A DNA stretch of 54,206 nucleotides from an uncultured Bacteroidota bacterium. Its GTDB lineage: Bacteria; Bacteroidota; Bacteroidia; Bacteroidales; UBA12077. A program made the position numbers and the translations under genes. This document shows positions 26,801 to 35,803 of this stretch, piece after piece (the first letter of the stretch is position 1; the number at the start of each line of letters is the position of its first letter). The notes beneath the pieces were generated by a model, which saw only the letters and a list, made by a program, of their open reading frames with translations, made no database searches and was not told the DNA's origin. The stretch covers positions 1 through 54,206 of the forward strand of contig CAJXLK010000032.1 in assembly GCA_913055635.1 (NCBI GenBank), written 5' to 3'.

Positions 26801-26871
26801 CAAACGGCATTGATAACAATGTGTATCCAAGACCTACCGTTTTCTTGTTAGGGGTAAATCTTGATTTTTAA
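23854..26871 (+). CDS. susC: SusC-type TonB-dependent outer-membrane transporter
   Basis: The protein has 1005 residues. A signal peptide (RQILMMAFLLVTLPAFSQ) is followed by a carboxypeptidase-regulatory-like domain at about 28-110 (ISGKVTDAETGEPLPGVSIV). The TonB box region is EEVVVIGYGEVKKEDATGSV. The plug has LQGKAAGVQITTSGGAPGSG and LIVIDGVPM, and the 22-strand barrel ends in VYPRPTVFLLGVNLDF. It would import oligosaccharides across the outer membrane using TonB energy. susD follows after 32 bp, and the glucan-specific enzymes nearby point to malto-oligosaccharides. An ATG at 23854 is used; 23860 is also possible. Confidence 0.95.
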   Translation: MKMEKNIMRQILMMAFLLVTLPAFSQQTTISGKVTDAETGEPLPGVSIVVEGTQTGTSTDVEGNYSFQVPEDAMLVFSFVGYQTQRLPVEGRTTLNVELQQQVQEMEEVVVIGYGEVKKEDATGSVSKISTEDFQQGAITSPQKLLQGKAAGVQITTSGGAPGSGTQIRIRGASSLTASSDPLIVIDGVPMSGEGVSGMRNPLNSINPADIESISILKDASATAIYGSRATNGVIQITTKSGKADQPMQINYQGKLSLNTPTDQVDVLGADQFSSMISERFPKSDTLLGPTRTDWQDQIFRNAIAQHHNLSVSGATNNLPYRVSLGYSDEQGILKTSNLNRTTLAAKLTPTFLDGDLDVNFSLKGVHINNRFADNGAIGSAVSFDPTQPVHDQDSPYGGFFTWTQPNGDPITIAPSNPLALLKQREDESTVNRAIGNLELRYNTPLPGLSATFKVGYDYTESDGTNRVDRRASWEYNPNPDITSGSVSNYTQEKKHELMDFYLNYQKEFPSIASDINVMAGYSYEHFWNESFNESMSLPPLAQDSVQWGDKRIATPNQVDTTSAPDYFTTEHYLVSFFTRMNYTFKDRYLLTFTLRRDGTSRFSEDNRWGLFPSLALAWQIHKEPFLENVDALNNLKLRFGYGVTGQQNIVDNNYPYYAQYTYSTPTAMYQLGDEFVRTIRPEDYNMSLKWEETTTYNAGIEYGLYDNRLTGSLDFYYKKTEDLINTVPVAAGTNFTNRIISNVGSLENRGVEFSITGRPISQEDLFWEISANASYNENEITKLTTVNDPDYQGVITGGISGGVGNQIQIHSVGHPLSSFYVYEQVYDQDGDPINGVYVDRNGDNQITIDDRYRLKDPAPDVSVGLSSRLNYKNWDFSFSARAEFGKYVYNNISSGHTFYEERVGPNGFLRNATSDITEIGFQNAQYQSDIYIENGSFLRVDNMEVGYSFQEPFGSRSNLRVYTMVENPLLVTDYSGLDPEIPNGIDNNVYPRPTVFLLGVNLDF

Positions 26872-26903
26872 AAACTTAAACAATACACGATATTATGTAT
26901 ACG

Positions 26904-28493
26904 ATGAAAAATAAAATATGGATCGCAGTGGTCATGATCTTCATTATGGCGTTCAGTTCCTGTACGGAAGATTTGGACGTACAGCCCCTGGACGATGATG
27001 CCACCACTGCTGAAACAGTTTACGACAGTGTAGCCTCCTATCGCCAGGTGTTGGCTAAACTTTATGCCGGATATGCCCTGACGGGTCAGCAGGGGCCAGC
27101 AGGTGACGCTGATATCCAGGGTATTGATGAAGGGTTTTCCAATTACCTTCGCCAGTATTGGGTAGCTCAGGTGTTACCCACTGATGTAGGCGTTGTGGCC
27201 TGGGCTGATCCCGGCTTGCCGGCTTACAATTACCAGAGCTGGGGATCTTCCAATGACTTTGTCATGGCCATGTACAGCCGTATATTCTATGAGATTACCC
27301 TGACCAACGAGTTTATCCGGGAATCTTCAGAAGGGAAATTGAGTTCGCGGGGATTCAGTGAATCCCAAAAGGAGCGGATTCGCACTTTCAGGGCGGAAGC
27401 CCGTTTCCTGAGGGCATTGAGTTACTGGCATGCCCTGGACCTCTATGGCAATGTGCCCTTTGTTACCGAAAAGGATGACGTAGGTGCTTTTCAGCCTGAG
27501 CAGATATCGCGGGAGGATTTATTCACCTACATAGAAGAAGAACTCAAAGCCATTGAGGATGAGATGGCAGAGCCCCGCCAGAATGAATATGCACGGGCCG
27601 ATCAGGCTGCTGTCTGGACCCTTTTGGCCAAACTTTACCTCAATGCCGAGGTCTATACCGGCGAACCCCGTTATGAAGATTGCATTACATACTGCAATAA
27701 GGTGATGGATGCCGGTTATACCCTGGAAGATGAGTACCAAGATCTGTTTTTGGCTGATAACCATACGGCCAATGGCATCATCTTTCCCATTGCATTCGAT
27801 GGCAACCATTCCCAAACCTGGGGTGGAACCACCTTCATCATCAGTGCGGCCATCGGCGGCAACATGAATCCAACGAATTTTGGCGTTGCAGGTGGCTGGG
27901 CCGGTCACCGGGTTACCAAACAGTTTGTTCAGAAGTTTGGCCAGGATACAACATGGGACAGCCGGGCCATGTTCTTCACCGACGGGCAGTCCCTTGAAAT
28001 CAATGATGTGGCCATCTTCCAACAGGGCTATGCCGTGTCCAAGTTCAAAAACATCACCTCCACCGGTCAGAGTGGGAGCAATTCGACTTTCCCCGATACC
28101 GATTTCCCAATGTTCCGGTTGGCTGATGTATACCTGATGTATGCCGAAGCCACCGTTCGAAGTGGTGCCGGTGATGAAGCCCGGGCGGTACAACTGATCA
28201 ATGATCTCAGGGAAAGGGCCTTTGGCGATGATTATTCCGCCCATGGCGAGATAACAACCGGAGACCTGGACAAACAGTTCATCCTCGATGAACGGGCCCG
28301 CGAACTTTATTGGGAAGGCCACCGGCGTACGGACCTGATCCGTTATGGCCATTTCACCACTTCCGACTACACCTGGGCATGGAAGGGTGGAATACAGGAA
28401 GGCCGCGCTACCGATGACCATTACCGGCTTTATCCCATCCCGGCATCGGATTTGAACGCCAATCCGAAACTTACGCAAAACGAAGGTTATTAA
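26904..28493 (+). CDS. susD: SusD-type surface glycan-binding lipoprotein
   Basis: The protein has 529 residues from the ATG at 26904; an ATG nine bases earlier only adds three residues before the signal. The lipobox is AFSSC with the lipid cysteine at residue 20. The helical TPR-like body is seen in RTFRAEARFLRALSYWHAL, then DLYGNVPFVTE. The family's C-terminal signature is FILDERARELYWEGHRRTDL, then IRYGHF and a final YPIPASDLNANPKLTQNEGY. It caps the SusC channel and captures oligosaccharides. It sits 32 bp after susC and 19 bp before the SusE-like gene, so the three form one operon. Confidence 0.95.
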   Translation: MKNKIWIAVVMIFIMAFSSCTEDLDVQPLDDDATTAETVYDSVASYRQVLAKLYAGYALTGQQGPAGDADIQGIDEGFSNYLRQYWVAQVLPTDVGVVAWADPGLPAYNYQSWGSSNDFVMAMYSRIFYEITLTNEFIRESSEGKLSSRGFSESQKERIRTFRAEARFLRALSYWHALDLYGNVPFVTEKDDVGAFQPEQISREDLFTYIEEELKAIEDEMAEPRQNEYARADQAAVWTLLAKLYLNAEVYTGEPRYEDCITYCNKVMDAGYTLEDEYQDLFLADNHTANGIIFPIAFDGNHSQTWGGTTFIISAAIGGNMNPTNFGVAGGWAGHRVTKQFVQKFGQDTTWDSRAMFFTDGQSLEINDVAIFQQGYAVSKFKNITSTGQSGSNSTFPDTDFPMFRLADVYLMYAEATVRSGAGDEARAVQLINDLRERAFGDDYSAHGEITTGDLDKQFILDERARELYWEGHRRTDLIRYGHFTTSDYTWAWKGGIQEGRATDDHYRLYPIPASDLNANPKLTQNEGY

Positions 28494-28512
28494 TATAAAT
28501 AAAAGTAAGGAT

Positions 28513-29598
28513 ATGAAAAGGTTAGCATCAATTTTAACAATTATAGTTGGCTTAAGCCTGTTGATGGTCTCTTGCCAAGAGATGGAGACGGGGCCTAAAC
28601 TGGATTATGACAAAACCACCCCGCCAAGCATTCAGGAACTTGACCAACAGAGCTTTGAGCTGGAGGAAGCCAATGCTGAACAAAACCTGGTGACCTTCAG
28701 ATGGAGCGATGCCGATTTCGGCATCAACCTGGAGAAGTCTTATTCGCTCCAGATGGACTTTGCCGGCAACAATTTTTCCGATCCAATGGAGCTGGCCAAT
28801 ACCAAAGCGGACTCGGCAAGCTTTACCGTCTCTGACATGAACAACCGATTGCTGATTATGGGGGTCGCCCCGGGTACCGAGCAAACCCTGCAGTTCCGGG
28901 TCAGTGCCATTGTGAACCAGTTCACCGATACCCTGCATTCGGAAGTGATTGAAGTCACGATGAAGCCTTATGAGGTGATCATCGATTACCCGGAGATTTA
29001 TGTACCCGGCGGTTACCAGGGATGGAGCCCCGGCACTGCCCCCCCGATCTTTGACGTCAACAACAGCAATGTCTATGAGGGTTATCTGCTGATGTCAACC
29101 GGCCCGGGCGAAGGTACGGCCTTTAAATTCACCCAGGGCCGTAGCTGGGATACCAACTGGGGCGATAATGAAGCCGGTGGCAGCGAACTGGGTGACGGCA
29201 CCCTCGAACCCCAGGGCGTGGGCAACGACATCTATGTGCCCGATTCGGCTTACTATAAACTCTCAGCTGATCTGAACAACCTGACCTACACAGTCACCAA
29301 GACCCACTGGAGCATCCAGGGATCAGCCACCGGCGGCGACCTGATGGAGATGAGCTATGATCAGGACAATGAAGTATGGACCATTTCCGCCGACCTGTCG
29401 GGAGGTGACTTCCAGTTCATTTCCAAAGACAGCGAAGAGATGATATCAGGGGAAACCTCCGATTTGATCTATGGCAAGGAAAATCCCATCTACGTGCAGG
29501 AAGATGGCGCACCCATTGCCATCGAATCGGCAGGCAATTACACCATTACCCTCGATCTGAGCCGGCCACCCTACGGCTACAAGGTCACTCAAAATTAA
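28513..29598 (+). CDS. SusE/SusF-like outer-membrane glycan-binding lipoprotein
   Basis: The protein has 361 residues. The signal peptide ends in LMVSC with the lipid cysteine at residue 21. An N-terminal SusE-type domain of fibronectin-like fold (about 40-155) is followed by two carbohydrate-binding modules. The first carries YVPGGYQGWSPGTAPPIF at about 164 and the second WSIQGSATGGDLMEM at about 272. These modules match the starch-binding repeats of SusE and SusF, where tryptophans stack on glucose rings. It probably holds starch at the surface beside SusCD. It is the last gene of the operon, ahead of the terminator at 29614. Confidence 0.88.
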   Translation: MKRLASILTIIVGLSLLMVSCQEMETGPKLDYDKTTPPSIQELDQQSFELEEANAEQNLVTFRWSDADFGINLEKSYSLQMDFAGNNFSDPMELANTKADSASFTVSDMNNRLLIMGVAPGTEQTLQFRVSAIVNQFTDTLHSEVIEVTMKPYEVIIDYPEIYVPGGYQGWSPGTAPPIFDVNNSNVYEGYLLMSTGPGEGTAFKFTQGRSWDTNWGDNEAGGSELGDGTLEPQGVGNDIYVPDSAYYKLSADLNNLTYTVTKTHWSIQGSATGGDLMEMSYDQDNEVWTISADLSGGDFQFISKDSEEMISGETSDLIYGKENPIYVQEDGAPIAIESAGNYTITLDLSRPPYGYKVTQN

Positions 29599-29613
29599 AA
29601 AATACCCCTTTAA

Positions 29614-29655
29614 CTCACTTATCCGGGATGATGGCCCGGGTAAGTGGGTTTTGTT
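29614..29655 (+). terminator. rho-independent terminator after susCD-susE
   Basis: CTCACTTATCCGGG pairs with CCCGGGTAAGTGGG (two G-U pairs), with a 6-7-nt loop and a T-rich tail (TTTTGTTT). It lies about 15 bp after the SusE-like stop. Confidence 0.85.
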
Positions 29656-29781
29656 TGATGAAGACTTCTAAATAATAAGGTTTTGTTACTTGCGGAGTGG
29701 CGGAGTTTTCATTCAGAATAATTTGCACAAGCACTTTTAAATTTATATCTTGTATTGTTGAATCAAAAAACGAAAAAGCCC

Positions 29782-32040
29782 ATGAAAAGATTTACCCTAC
29801 TCTTATTGTTTATAGCTTTTGCGGCATTTTCCTATGCCCAACAAGCTGATTCGGTGAATGTAACCCTTAATGCTGATTTCAGGCCCTACATTGAAAGCCA
29901 GTACAACGATCCGGCTTTTGATGCTGAAAACGATTCGGTCTACATCTCCGGCACCATTCTTCAACCAGGTACCGATAACAACTGGTCAGAGCCTGGTACC
30001 TATATGGGGGCCATGATGACCGATGAAGACAACGATTCGATTTACACCTGGACCGAAAAAGTACCGGCCGACAGTTCATACGCCTATAAGCATTTTTATG
30101 TTCCGGCCGGTCAAGGCAGCAGCTGGGATAATGGTGACTGGGATGGCGATCCCAACCGGATGCTGGAAGTGGGAAGTGAAGATGTAACTGTAAACCAGCT
30201 GTTTGGTGGTGTAACGGCTGCCATCAAGGTGATGGACATGAAAGAGGACACCGCCATCGAGAATGCTTCTGTAACCCTGGCTGGTGAATCGATGACTACG
30301 AATGCCGAGGGGCTGGTTATGAAGAACCTGCTCCACGACAGCACCTATGCATATAGCGTTTCCGCTTCCGGCGGCTTTCAGAGCGTATCCGACTCAATGG
30401 ATGTGCATCGCGAGAAGGATACCCTGGTGGTTGAATTGATGAAGAACATGGTTACCTTTAAGGTGGACCTGAGCGATACCATTGCCAACGGCAGTGACTT
30501 TGTCTATGGTGAAGACAGCGTTTATGTGGCCGGCAGTATGCTGGGCTGGAGTGAACCCGGAACAGATATGAGGGGACTGATGACCGACGCCGATGGAGAC
30601 AGCATTTTTACCACCACCGTTCCTGTTTCGGCGGGTGATATTCAGTACAAATATTTCTACGTACCTGCCGGTGAAGGCAGCAGCTGGAATTACGGCGAAT
30701 GGCAGGGAGGTAGCAACCGTGAAGCCACCATCCCCAATGAGCACATCACTTTGGCTGATACATGGGGCTATATGGGCCAGATGGTTACCTTCAATGTTAT
30801 GAATGCCAACGAAGAAGCCATCGAAGGGGCCAAGGTTTTTGCCGGTATGAGCTCCAATACCACCAGTTCCGATGGCCTGGCCACTTTCAATCTGACTGAT
30901 GGCGATTACAGTTATACAGCCAGAAAAGGTGGTTTTGTTGATTCCACCGGTAGCTTTACCGTCGAGGGTAATGATACCACCATCAATGTGATGATGACCG
31001 AAGGCCCATGGGTTACCTTCAACGTTGATATGACCCGTTACGCCGATACCTCCAGTGAATTTGAATATGGTATGGACGTCTACATGTCCGGTGATATGGT
31101 AGGCTTTGCACAGCCCGGTACCAACCCGGCCATGAAGATGACCGACTATGATCAGGACCATGTTTATACCCTGAGCATGGGGCTGGGTGCCGGCGATTAC
31201 CAAATGAAATATTACTTTGTACCGGATACTTCTGCCGCCAGCTGGAGTTATGGCGAATGGGACGGCTTTGACAACCGCATGATCAGCGTACCTGACAAGG
31301 ATACCACTTTCAACCACATGTGGCATACCTGGAAGCTGACCTTCAGCGTAATGGACAATACCGACGCCGCGGTAGAAGATGCGACCGTGGAAGTTGACGG
31401 TTCCATGCTCCATACCAATTCTGATGGCGTGGCCGATACCCTGATTTCCAGCCTGCCTGATCCACATGAATATTCCGTAATGAAGGATGGCTATAAGGAC
31501 GTCAGCGGCTCCGTTTCCATTCCATACAAGGATACCACGGTTCATGTAACCCTGATGAAGTATTATACGGTAACCTTTAACGTGACCGACGGAAGTGATC
31601 CGATTGAAGGCGCCAGCATCACCGTTGGCGATAGCAGCCGCACCACCGGTGCCGAAGGTACCGCCACCATCATGCTGGTCAATGGCGATTACAACTACAC
31701 CGTTACCGCCGACAACTTTGAAGAGGCTTCCGGCTCCTTCTCCGTTGCCGATGAGGATCAAACAGTGGACGTGACCATGACGGCTACCGCCATCGATAAT
31801 CCGCTGGCTAAGAAACTGGAGGTTTATCCCAATCCAACTTCTGGCAACCTCACATTGACCGGTAAAGATCTGCAGAACGCCCAGGTTACCATCCTCAATT
31901 CCATTGGTAAACCCGTTGAGCGCATGCAGCTGAGTGGCAATACCAATTACCTGGATCTGAATGATCTGAATTCCGGCATCTATTTCATTAAGATCGAAAA
32001 AGACAACAACAGTGTGGTTCGTAAGATCCTGATTAAATAG
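29782..32040 (+). CDS. T9SS-exported protein with three starch-binding-like modules
   Basis: The protein has 752 residues from the ATG at 29782. After a signal peptide (FTLLLLFIAFAAFSYAQ) come alternating domains. Starch-binding-like modules lie at about 27-143, 223-331 and 410-530. Each has an aromatic pattern such as VYVAGSMLGWSEPGT, M-x-D-x-D-x-D and SSWNYGEWQGGSNR. Between and after them are carboxypeptidase-regulatory/PEGA-like beta domains (about 147-222, 334-408, 531-600, 603-672) with the GxxxTxxxG pattern. The last 75 residues (KLEVYPNPTSGNLTLTGKDL, ending in VRKILIK) are a T9SS type A sorting tail. It should be a surface or secreted starch-binding protein, without any catalytic domain. 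It stands behind its own promoter region, 183 bp after the SusE-like gene. Confidence 0.85.
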   Translation: MKRFTLLLLFIAFAAFSYAQQADSVNVTLNADFRPYIESQYNDPAFDAENDSVYISGTILQPGTDNNWSEPGTYMGAMMTDEDNDSIYTWTEKVPADSSYAYKHFYVPAGQGSSWDNGDWDGDPNRMLEVGSEDVTVNQLFGGVTAAIKVMDMKEDTAIENASVTLAGESMTTNAEGLVMKNLLHDSTYAYSVSASGGFQSVSDSMDVHREKDTLVVELMKNMVTFKVDLSDTIANGSDFVYGEDSVYVAGSMLGWSEPGTDMRGLMTDADGDSIFTTTVPVSAGDIQYKYFYVPAGEGSSWNYGEWQGGSNREATIPNEHITLADTWGYMGQMVTFNVMNANEEAIEGAKVFAGMSSNTTSSDGLATFNLTDGDYSYTARKGGFVDSTGSFTVEGNDTTINVMMTEGPWVTFNVDMTRYADTSSEFEYGMDVYMSGDMVGFAQPGTNPAMKMTDYDQDHVYTLSMGLGAGDYQMKYYFVPDTSAASWSYGEWDGFDNRMISVPDKDTTFNHMWHTWKLTFSVMDNTDAAVEDATVEVDGSMLHTNSDGVADTLISSLPDPHEYSVMKDGYKDVSGSVSIPYKDTTVHVTLMKYYTVTFNVTDGSDPIEGASITVGDSSRTTGAEGTATIMLVNGDYNYTVTADNFEEASGSFSVADEDQTVDVTMTATAIDNPLAKKLEVYPNPTSGNLTLTGKDLQNAQVTILNSIGKPVERMQLSGNTNYLDLNDLNSGIYFIKIEKDNNSVVRKILIK

Positions 32041-32068
32041 TTGTTGTCTCTTACCGAATATCTGAGAG

Positions 32069-32103
32069 GGTTGGCCTTGGTTCTGGCCAACCTTCTTTTT
32101 TTG
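32069..32103 (+). terminator. rho-independent terminator after the starch-binding T9SS protein
   Basis: GGTTGGCC and GGCCAACC form a perfect 8-bp stem with an 8-nt loop, followed by TTCTTTTTTTG. It lies 29 bp after the stop. Confidence 0.92.
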
Positions 32104-32200
32104 ATAGCCCCCTTTCTTTTTGATAGCCCCCCCTTTTTTGATAGTCCTCTTTTTTTTGATAGCCTCCCCTTTTGATAGCGGCCTTCTTTTTTGGATAGCC
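32097..32200. repeat. degenerate tandem repeat TTTTTTGATAGCCNCCC, six units
   Basis: GATAG occurs at 32103, 32122, 32140, 32158, 32174 and 32194 (spacing 16-20 bp). Each is preceded by a T-run and followed by a C-rich stretch. The first unit begins in the T-tail of the terminator. No coding frame is visible. Confidence 0.8.
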
Positions 32201-32384
32201 GCCCCCTTCTTTAAACACCCTTTTTAGAAAGTTTTGTAAAAAACAATTGGACGCCCTCTCAAAAGCCGGCCATTGGAAAATGAATGACCACTTTGAAAAA
32301 TTTAGTTAAACGCTAAATGTTGGTTTCAGCACTGGTAAAGGGGGATCATTGTTAAAATGGTTCATCGCTCATTGCTCATTGTTC

Positions 32385-32425
32385 ATTGATAATTAGCATA
32401 CATGGTCAACCATCTTTTAGAATAT
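32385..32425. repeat. dispersed intergenic element, copy A
   Basis: ATTGATAATTAGC followed after a 4-bp gap by ATGGTCAACCATCTTTTAGAATAT is shared with 45847-45894, where the spacer is 11 bp. The central ATGGTCAACCAT is a near-perfect palindrome. The preceding TCATTGCTCATTGTTCATT is low-complexity filler. Confidence 0.65.
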
Positions 32426-32718
32426 CCTCAAAATATTACCGCATGCCTCACTGACAATATAGCGTTCCCATTGAAAACCTTTGCAACTCCGTTTCCCTGT
32501 CTCCTTTTAGGATTGAAATACAGTTTTTTGTTCGGTTTTGCAGGGATTCCCTGCGCACGCTTGAAATATAACAGACTTTACTGATGTGGGGTATCGCTAA
32601 AAAATGTTATTTTTGAATGAAAAGAATTTCTTGAGGTTGAATCTCAGTATGTCTTAAAGGATGCTGAATCATCCTGCAGGAAATGTTTTAACATTTAGAA
32701 TCTTAATATCTGACCAAT
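32426..32718. other. upstream region of the T9SS amylase gene
   Basis: No gene is supported here. The stretch is AT-rich and should contain the amylase promoter. I do not see an AAACGTTT operator in it. Confidence 0.4.
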
Positions 32719-35571
32719 ATGAAATTGCTCAAATTCAGTGTTTTATTATTTATAGTTTCCCTGATGGCTTTGGGTCAGGGATATTCACAACTCATTGAGA
32801 CCGAACCGGGCTTTCCGGTTGCCAATGATTCAGTGACCGTTTATTTTGATGCCACCCAGGGCACCGGCGGGCTTGCAGATTATGATGGAGATGTGTATGC
32901 CCATACCGGGGTCATCACAGAAAAAAGTTCCAATAATTCGGATTGGAAATATGTGGTTGCTGATTGGGGAGAAAACATCGATAAGATCAAAATGGAACGG
33001 GTAGAGCCCAACCTCTATAAGCTTGATATCACCCCAACGGTAAGGGAATATTATGGGGTACCGGAAGATGAAACGATAGAACAGATGGCCTTTGTCTTCA
33101 GAAATGCAGATGGCTCCAAAGAAGGCAAGGCCGAAGGCGGGGCGGATATCTTTGTCGACGTTTATCAAAGTACTTTTAATGTGAAGTTGGTCCAACCTGA
33201 GGAGGACCCCCTGATTCGCCAGGATCTTTCTGTGCTCAATATCACCGGAATTGGAAACAGCGACAGCGCGGATATGGAGCTTTCCCTGTCGATTGACGGA
33301 AGTACGGTAAAGACCGTTACCGACGACACCCTCCGTTATGCTTTTGAGCCCGCCCAAAGGAAACATTATGAAATGGAGCTTACCGGCACCGACGGGCTTG
33401 GAAAAGATACGGCCCGGCGAACCCTGATTGTGAATCCGGCCATTCAGAACCAAGAAAGGCCTGCCGGTCTGAAAGACGGCATCACCTATGTGGATGATCA
33501 AACAGTTCGTTTGTCGTTATTTGCACCCCACAAGGATTTTGTATATGTTCAGGGAGATTTCAACAACTGGCAGATTCAGGATGAATATTTCATGAAGCGC
33601 GATTCTGTTGCTCAGGACAGTGTCTATTACTGGATTGAGCTTTCCGGTTTAACCCCCGGTAAGGAGTATGGCTTCCAGTACCTGGTCGATGGCAACATCA
33701 AAGTTACCGATCCCTATGTACATAAGATCCTGGACGGGGCCAATGACCCATATATCACCGACAAGACGTATCCGAACCTGAAACCTTACCCCAGCGAAAA
33801 GACCGAACATATCGTGGGGGTTTTACAGCCCGGAAAGGATGAATACACCTGGCAGACCCAGGATTATCAGCAGCCCGAAAAAGAGGATCTGGTGATTTAT
33901 GAACTGTTGATCCGTGATTTTTTGGATCAGCACGATTTTGAAACCCTGACCGATACCCTCGACTACCTTGATCGCTTGGGGGTGAATGCCATTGAATTGA
34001 TGCCGGTCAATGAATTTGATGCCAATAGTTCCTGGGGGTATAATCCCACTTTCCACGTGGCGGTGGACAAATACTACGGGCCGGCCCGTGACCTGAAGGC
34101 ATTCATTGATTCCTGCCATTCCAGGGACATGGCCGTTATACTGGATATGGTCCTTAATCATGCCTGGGGGCCCTCGCCATTGGTTCGTCTTTGGAATGAA
34201 GGGGACTACGGGAACCCGACCCCTGAAAATCCCTATCTCAATGTAGAAGCCCGCCATGATTTTAATGTGGGCTATGATTTCAACCATGAGAGTGCGGCGA
34301 CCCAGTATTTCGTTGACCGGGTCAATCGCTACTGGCTGGAGGAATTTCATTTCGATGGCTTCCGTTTTGATTTGTCCAAAGGCTTCACCCAAAACAACAC
34401 TTTGGGTAATGTTTCTGCATGGGGAGCCTACGATGCCTCCAGGGTTCGCCTGCTCAAGCGCATGGCCGACAGCATTTGGGCCACCGATAGCAGCGCTTAT
34501 GTGATTCTTGAACATTTTGCTGAAAACAAGGAGGAAAAGGAACTGGCCCATTACGGGATGATGCCCTGGGGCAACATGAACCACAACTACAACGAGGCCA
34601 CCATGGGATATCATGACCAGGGCAAATCAGATTTTTCAGGCATTTCCTATCAGCAGAGAGGATGGAACAAACCCCACTTGGTGGGTTATATGGAAAGCCA
34701 TGATGAACAGCGGTTGATGTACAAGAACCTGGAATATGGCAATTCCAGCGGCGGATATGATGTCACTGATCAGGGCACTGCCCTGGACCGGGTAGAACTG
34801 GCAGCTGCTTTCTTCCTGCCGGTGCCCGGACCAAAGATGATCTGGCAATTTGGCGAGCTGGGCTATGATGTTTCCATTGATTATGATTGCCGGACCTGCC
34901 CCAAACCCATCAAATGGGATTACTACCAGCAGGAGGACCGCCGGGATCTTTACCGGGTTTTTCAAACCCTCAATACCCTTCGCCAGGAATACGAGGTTTT
35001 CCATACCTCCAATTTTAGCCTCTCAACGGCCAATGCCATGAAGCGCATCCGGTTGCAACATGAAACCGCTGATGTGGTGATCCTGGGTAATTTCGGCCTT
35101 TCATCAGGCACCATCGATCCCAAATTTACCCAGGAGGGCAAGTGGTTTGAAATCTTTACCCAGGACAGCCTCCAGGTGGATGATGTCAATGGTAATATCA
35201 CCCTTTCCGCCGGTGAATACCGGATGTATGCTACCCAAAAGATGCTTTGGGAAACCACCGACACCACCGGCAACGATACCACCACCAGCATTGCCCCGGT
35301 CAACCGGAAAGGCAAGGTAACGGTCTACCCCAATCCCGCCCGGGGGCCTGTGCATTTTGAATTTGAAGGGGGTGTGAAAGACCAGGCCTGGCTCCATATT
35401 TACAATGCTTCAGGAAGGAAGGTGGCCACTGTCCGGAGAAAAAACCTTCATTCCGGGCTGAATACCATCCGGTGGAAACCCCATGGAAACAATGCCTCTC
35501 AACCGGTTATGTATTTCTATGAATTGATCATAGGAGAGGAGAGGCATACCGGAAAGCTGATGACTTACTGA
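32719..35571 (+). CDS. secreted GH13 alpha-amylase-family enzyme with T9SS sorting tail
   Basis: The protein has 950 residues. A signal peptide ends near residue 24. The N-terminal domain (about 30-155) is of the starch-binding type seen in Bacteroidota amylases, and a second beta domain covers about 160-245. A CBM48-like module covers about 258-345 (RLSLFAPHKDFVYVQGDFNN). The GH13 barrel starts near 390 (DLVIYELLIRDF). Region I is DMVLNH at 476-481. The nucleophile is D551 (FDGFRFDLSKG), the acid/base is E598 (YVILEHFAENK), and D662 lies in ESHDEQR. The last 80 residues (VTVYPNPARGPVHFEF to the end) form a T9SS tail. It should cut starch or maltodextrins outside the cell before SusCD uptake. 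Confidence 0.93.
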   Translation: MKLLKFSVLLFIVSLMALGQGYSQLIETEPGFPVANDSVTVYFDATQGTGGLADYDGDVYAHTGVITEKSSNNSDWKYVVADWGENIDKIKMERVEPNLYKLDITPTVREYYGVPEDETIEQMAFVFRNADGSKEGKAEGGADIFVDVYQSTFNVKLVQPEEDPLIRQDLSVLNITGIGNSDSADMELSLSIDGSTVKTVTDDTLRYAFEPAQRKHYEMELTGTDGLGKDTARRTLIVNPAIQNQERPAGLKDGITYVDDQTVRLSLFAPHKDFVYVQGDFNNWQIQDEYFMKRDSVAQDSVYYWIELSGLTPGKEYGFQYLVDGNIKVTDPYVHKILDGANDPYITDKTYPNLKPYPSEKTEHIVGVLQPGKDEYTWQTQDYQQPEKEDLVIYELLIRDFLDQHDFETLTDTLDYLDRLGVNAIELMPVNEFDANSSWGYNPTFHVAVDKYYGPARDLKAFIDSCHSRDMAVILDMVLNHAWGPSPLVRLWNEGDYGNPTPENPYLNVEARHDFNVGYDFNHESAATQYFVDRVNRYWLEEFHFDGFRFDLSKGFTQNNTLGNVSAWGAYDASRVRLLKRMADSIWATDSSAYVILEHFAENKEEKELAHYGMMPWGNMNHNYNEATMGYHDQGKSDFSGISYQQRGWNKPHLVGYMESHDEQRLMYKNLEYGNSSGGYDVTDQGTALDRVELAAAFFLPVPGPKMIWQFGELGYDVSIDYDCRTCPKPIKWDYYQQEDRRDLYRVFQTLNTLRQEYEVFHTSNFSLSTANAMKRIRLQHETADVVILGNFGLSSGTIDPKFTQEGKWFEIFTQDSLQVDDVNGNITLSAGEYRMYATQKMLWETTDTTGNDTTTSIAPVNRKGKVTVYPNPARGPVHFEFEGGVKDQAWLHIYNASGRKVATVRRKNLHSGLNTIRWKPHGNNASQPVMYFYELIIGEERHTGKLMTY

Positions 35572-35677
35572 TGTAGCGGATAAGTTATTATGCTGAATTT
35601 TAAACGCTTTTCTTTCGAATGAAGGCCCTGGTGGAAGTCTCGAAAAGGAATTGTCAAAAATTTACCGGCACAAAAAA

Positions 35678-35709
35678 AGCAAGCAGAGATTCGTCTGCTT
35701 GCTTTTTTT
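35678..35709. terminator. bidirectional terminator between the two amylase genes
   Basis: AGCAAGCAGA and TCTGCTTGCT form a perfect 10-bp stem with a 6-nt loop, with seven A before and seven T after. It can end both convergent transcripts. Confidence 0.92.
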
Positions 35710-35803
35710 GTTTGGATGATTGAAAGTTATTGTTTTCTTGCAAAAGGTTTTTCTGTTTAACAGGCGAGACCTGAATGGACCCATTAACTGGTAGTTTGTG
35801 GTT

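Noticed and set aside
30394-31761. 455-codon frame antisense to the starch-binding protein
   Set aside because: Repetitive composition mirrors the sense repeats; it is a shadow frame.
32097-32200. Possible CRISPR array because of regular repeats
   Set aside because: Units are only 16-20 bp and degenerate with no unique spacers, and no cas genes are present.
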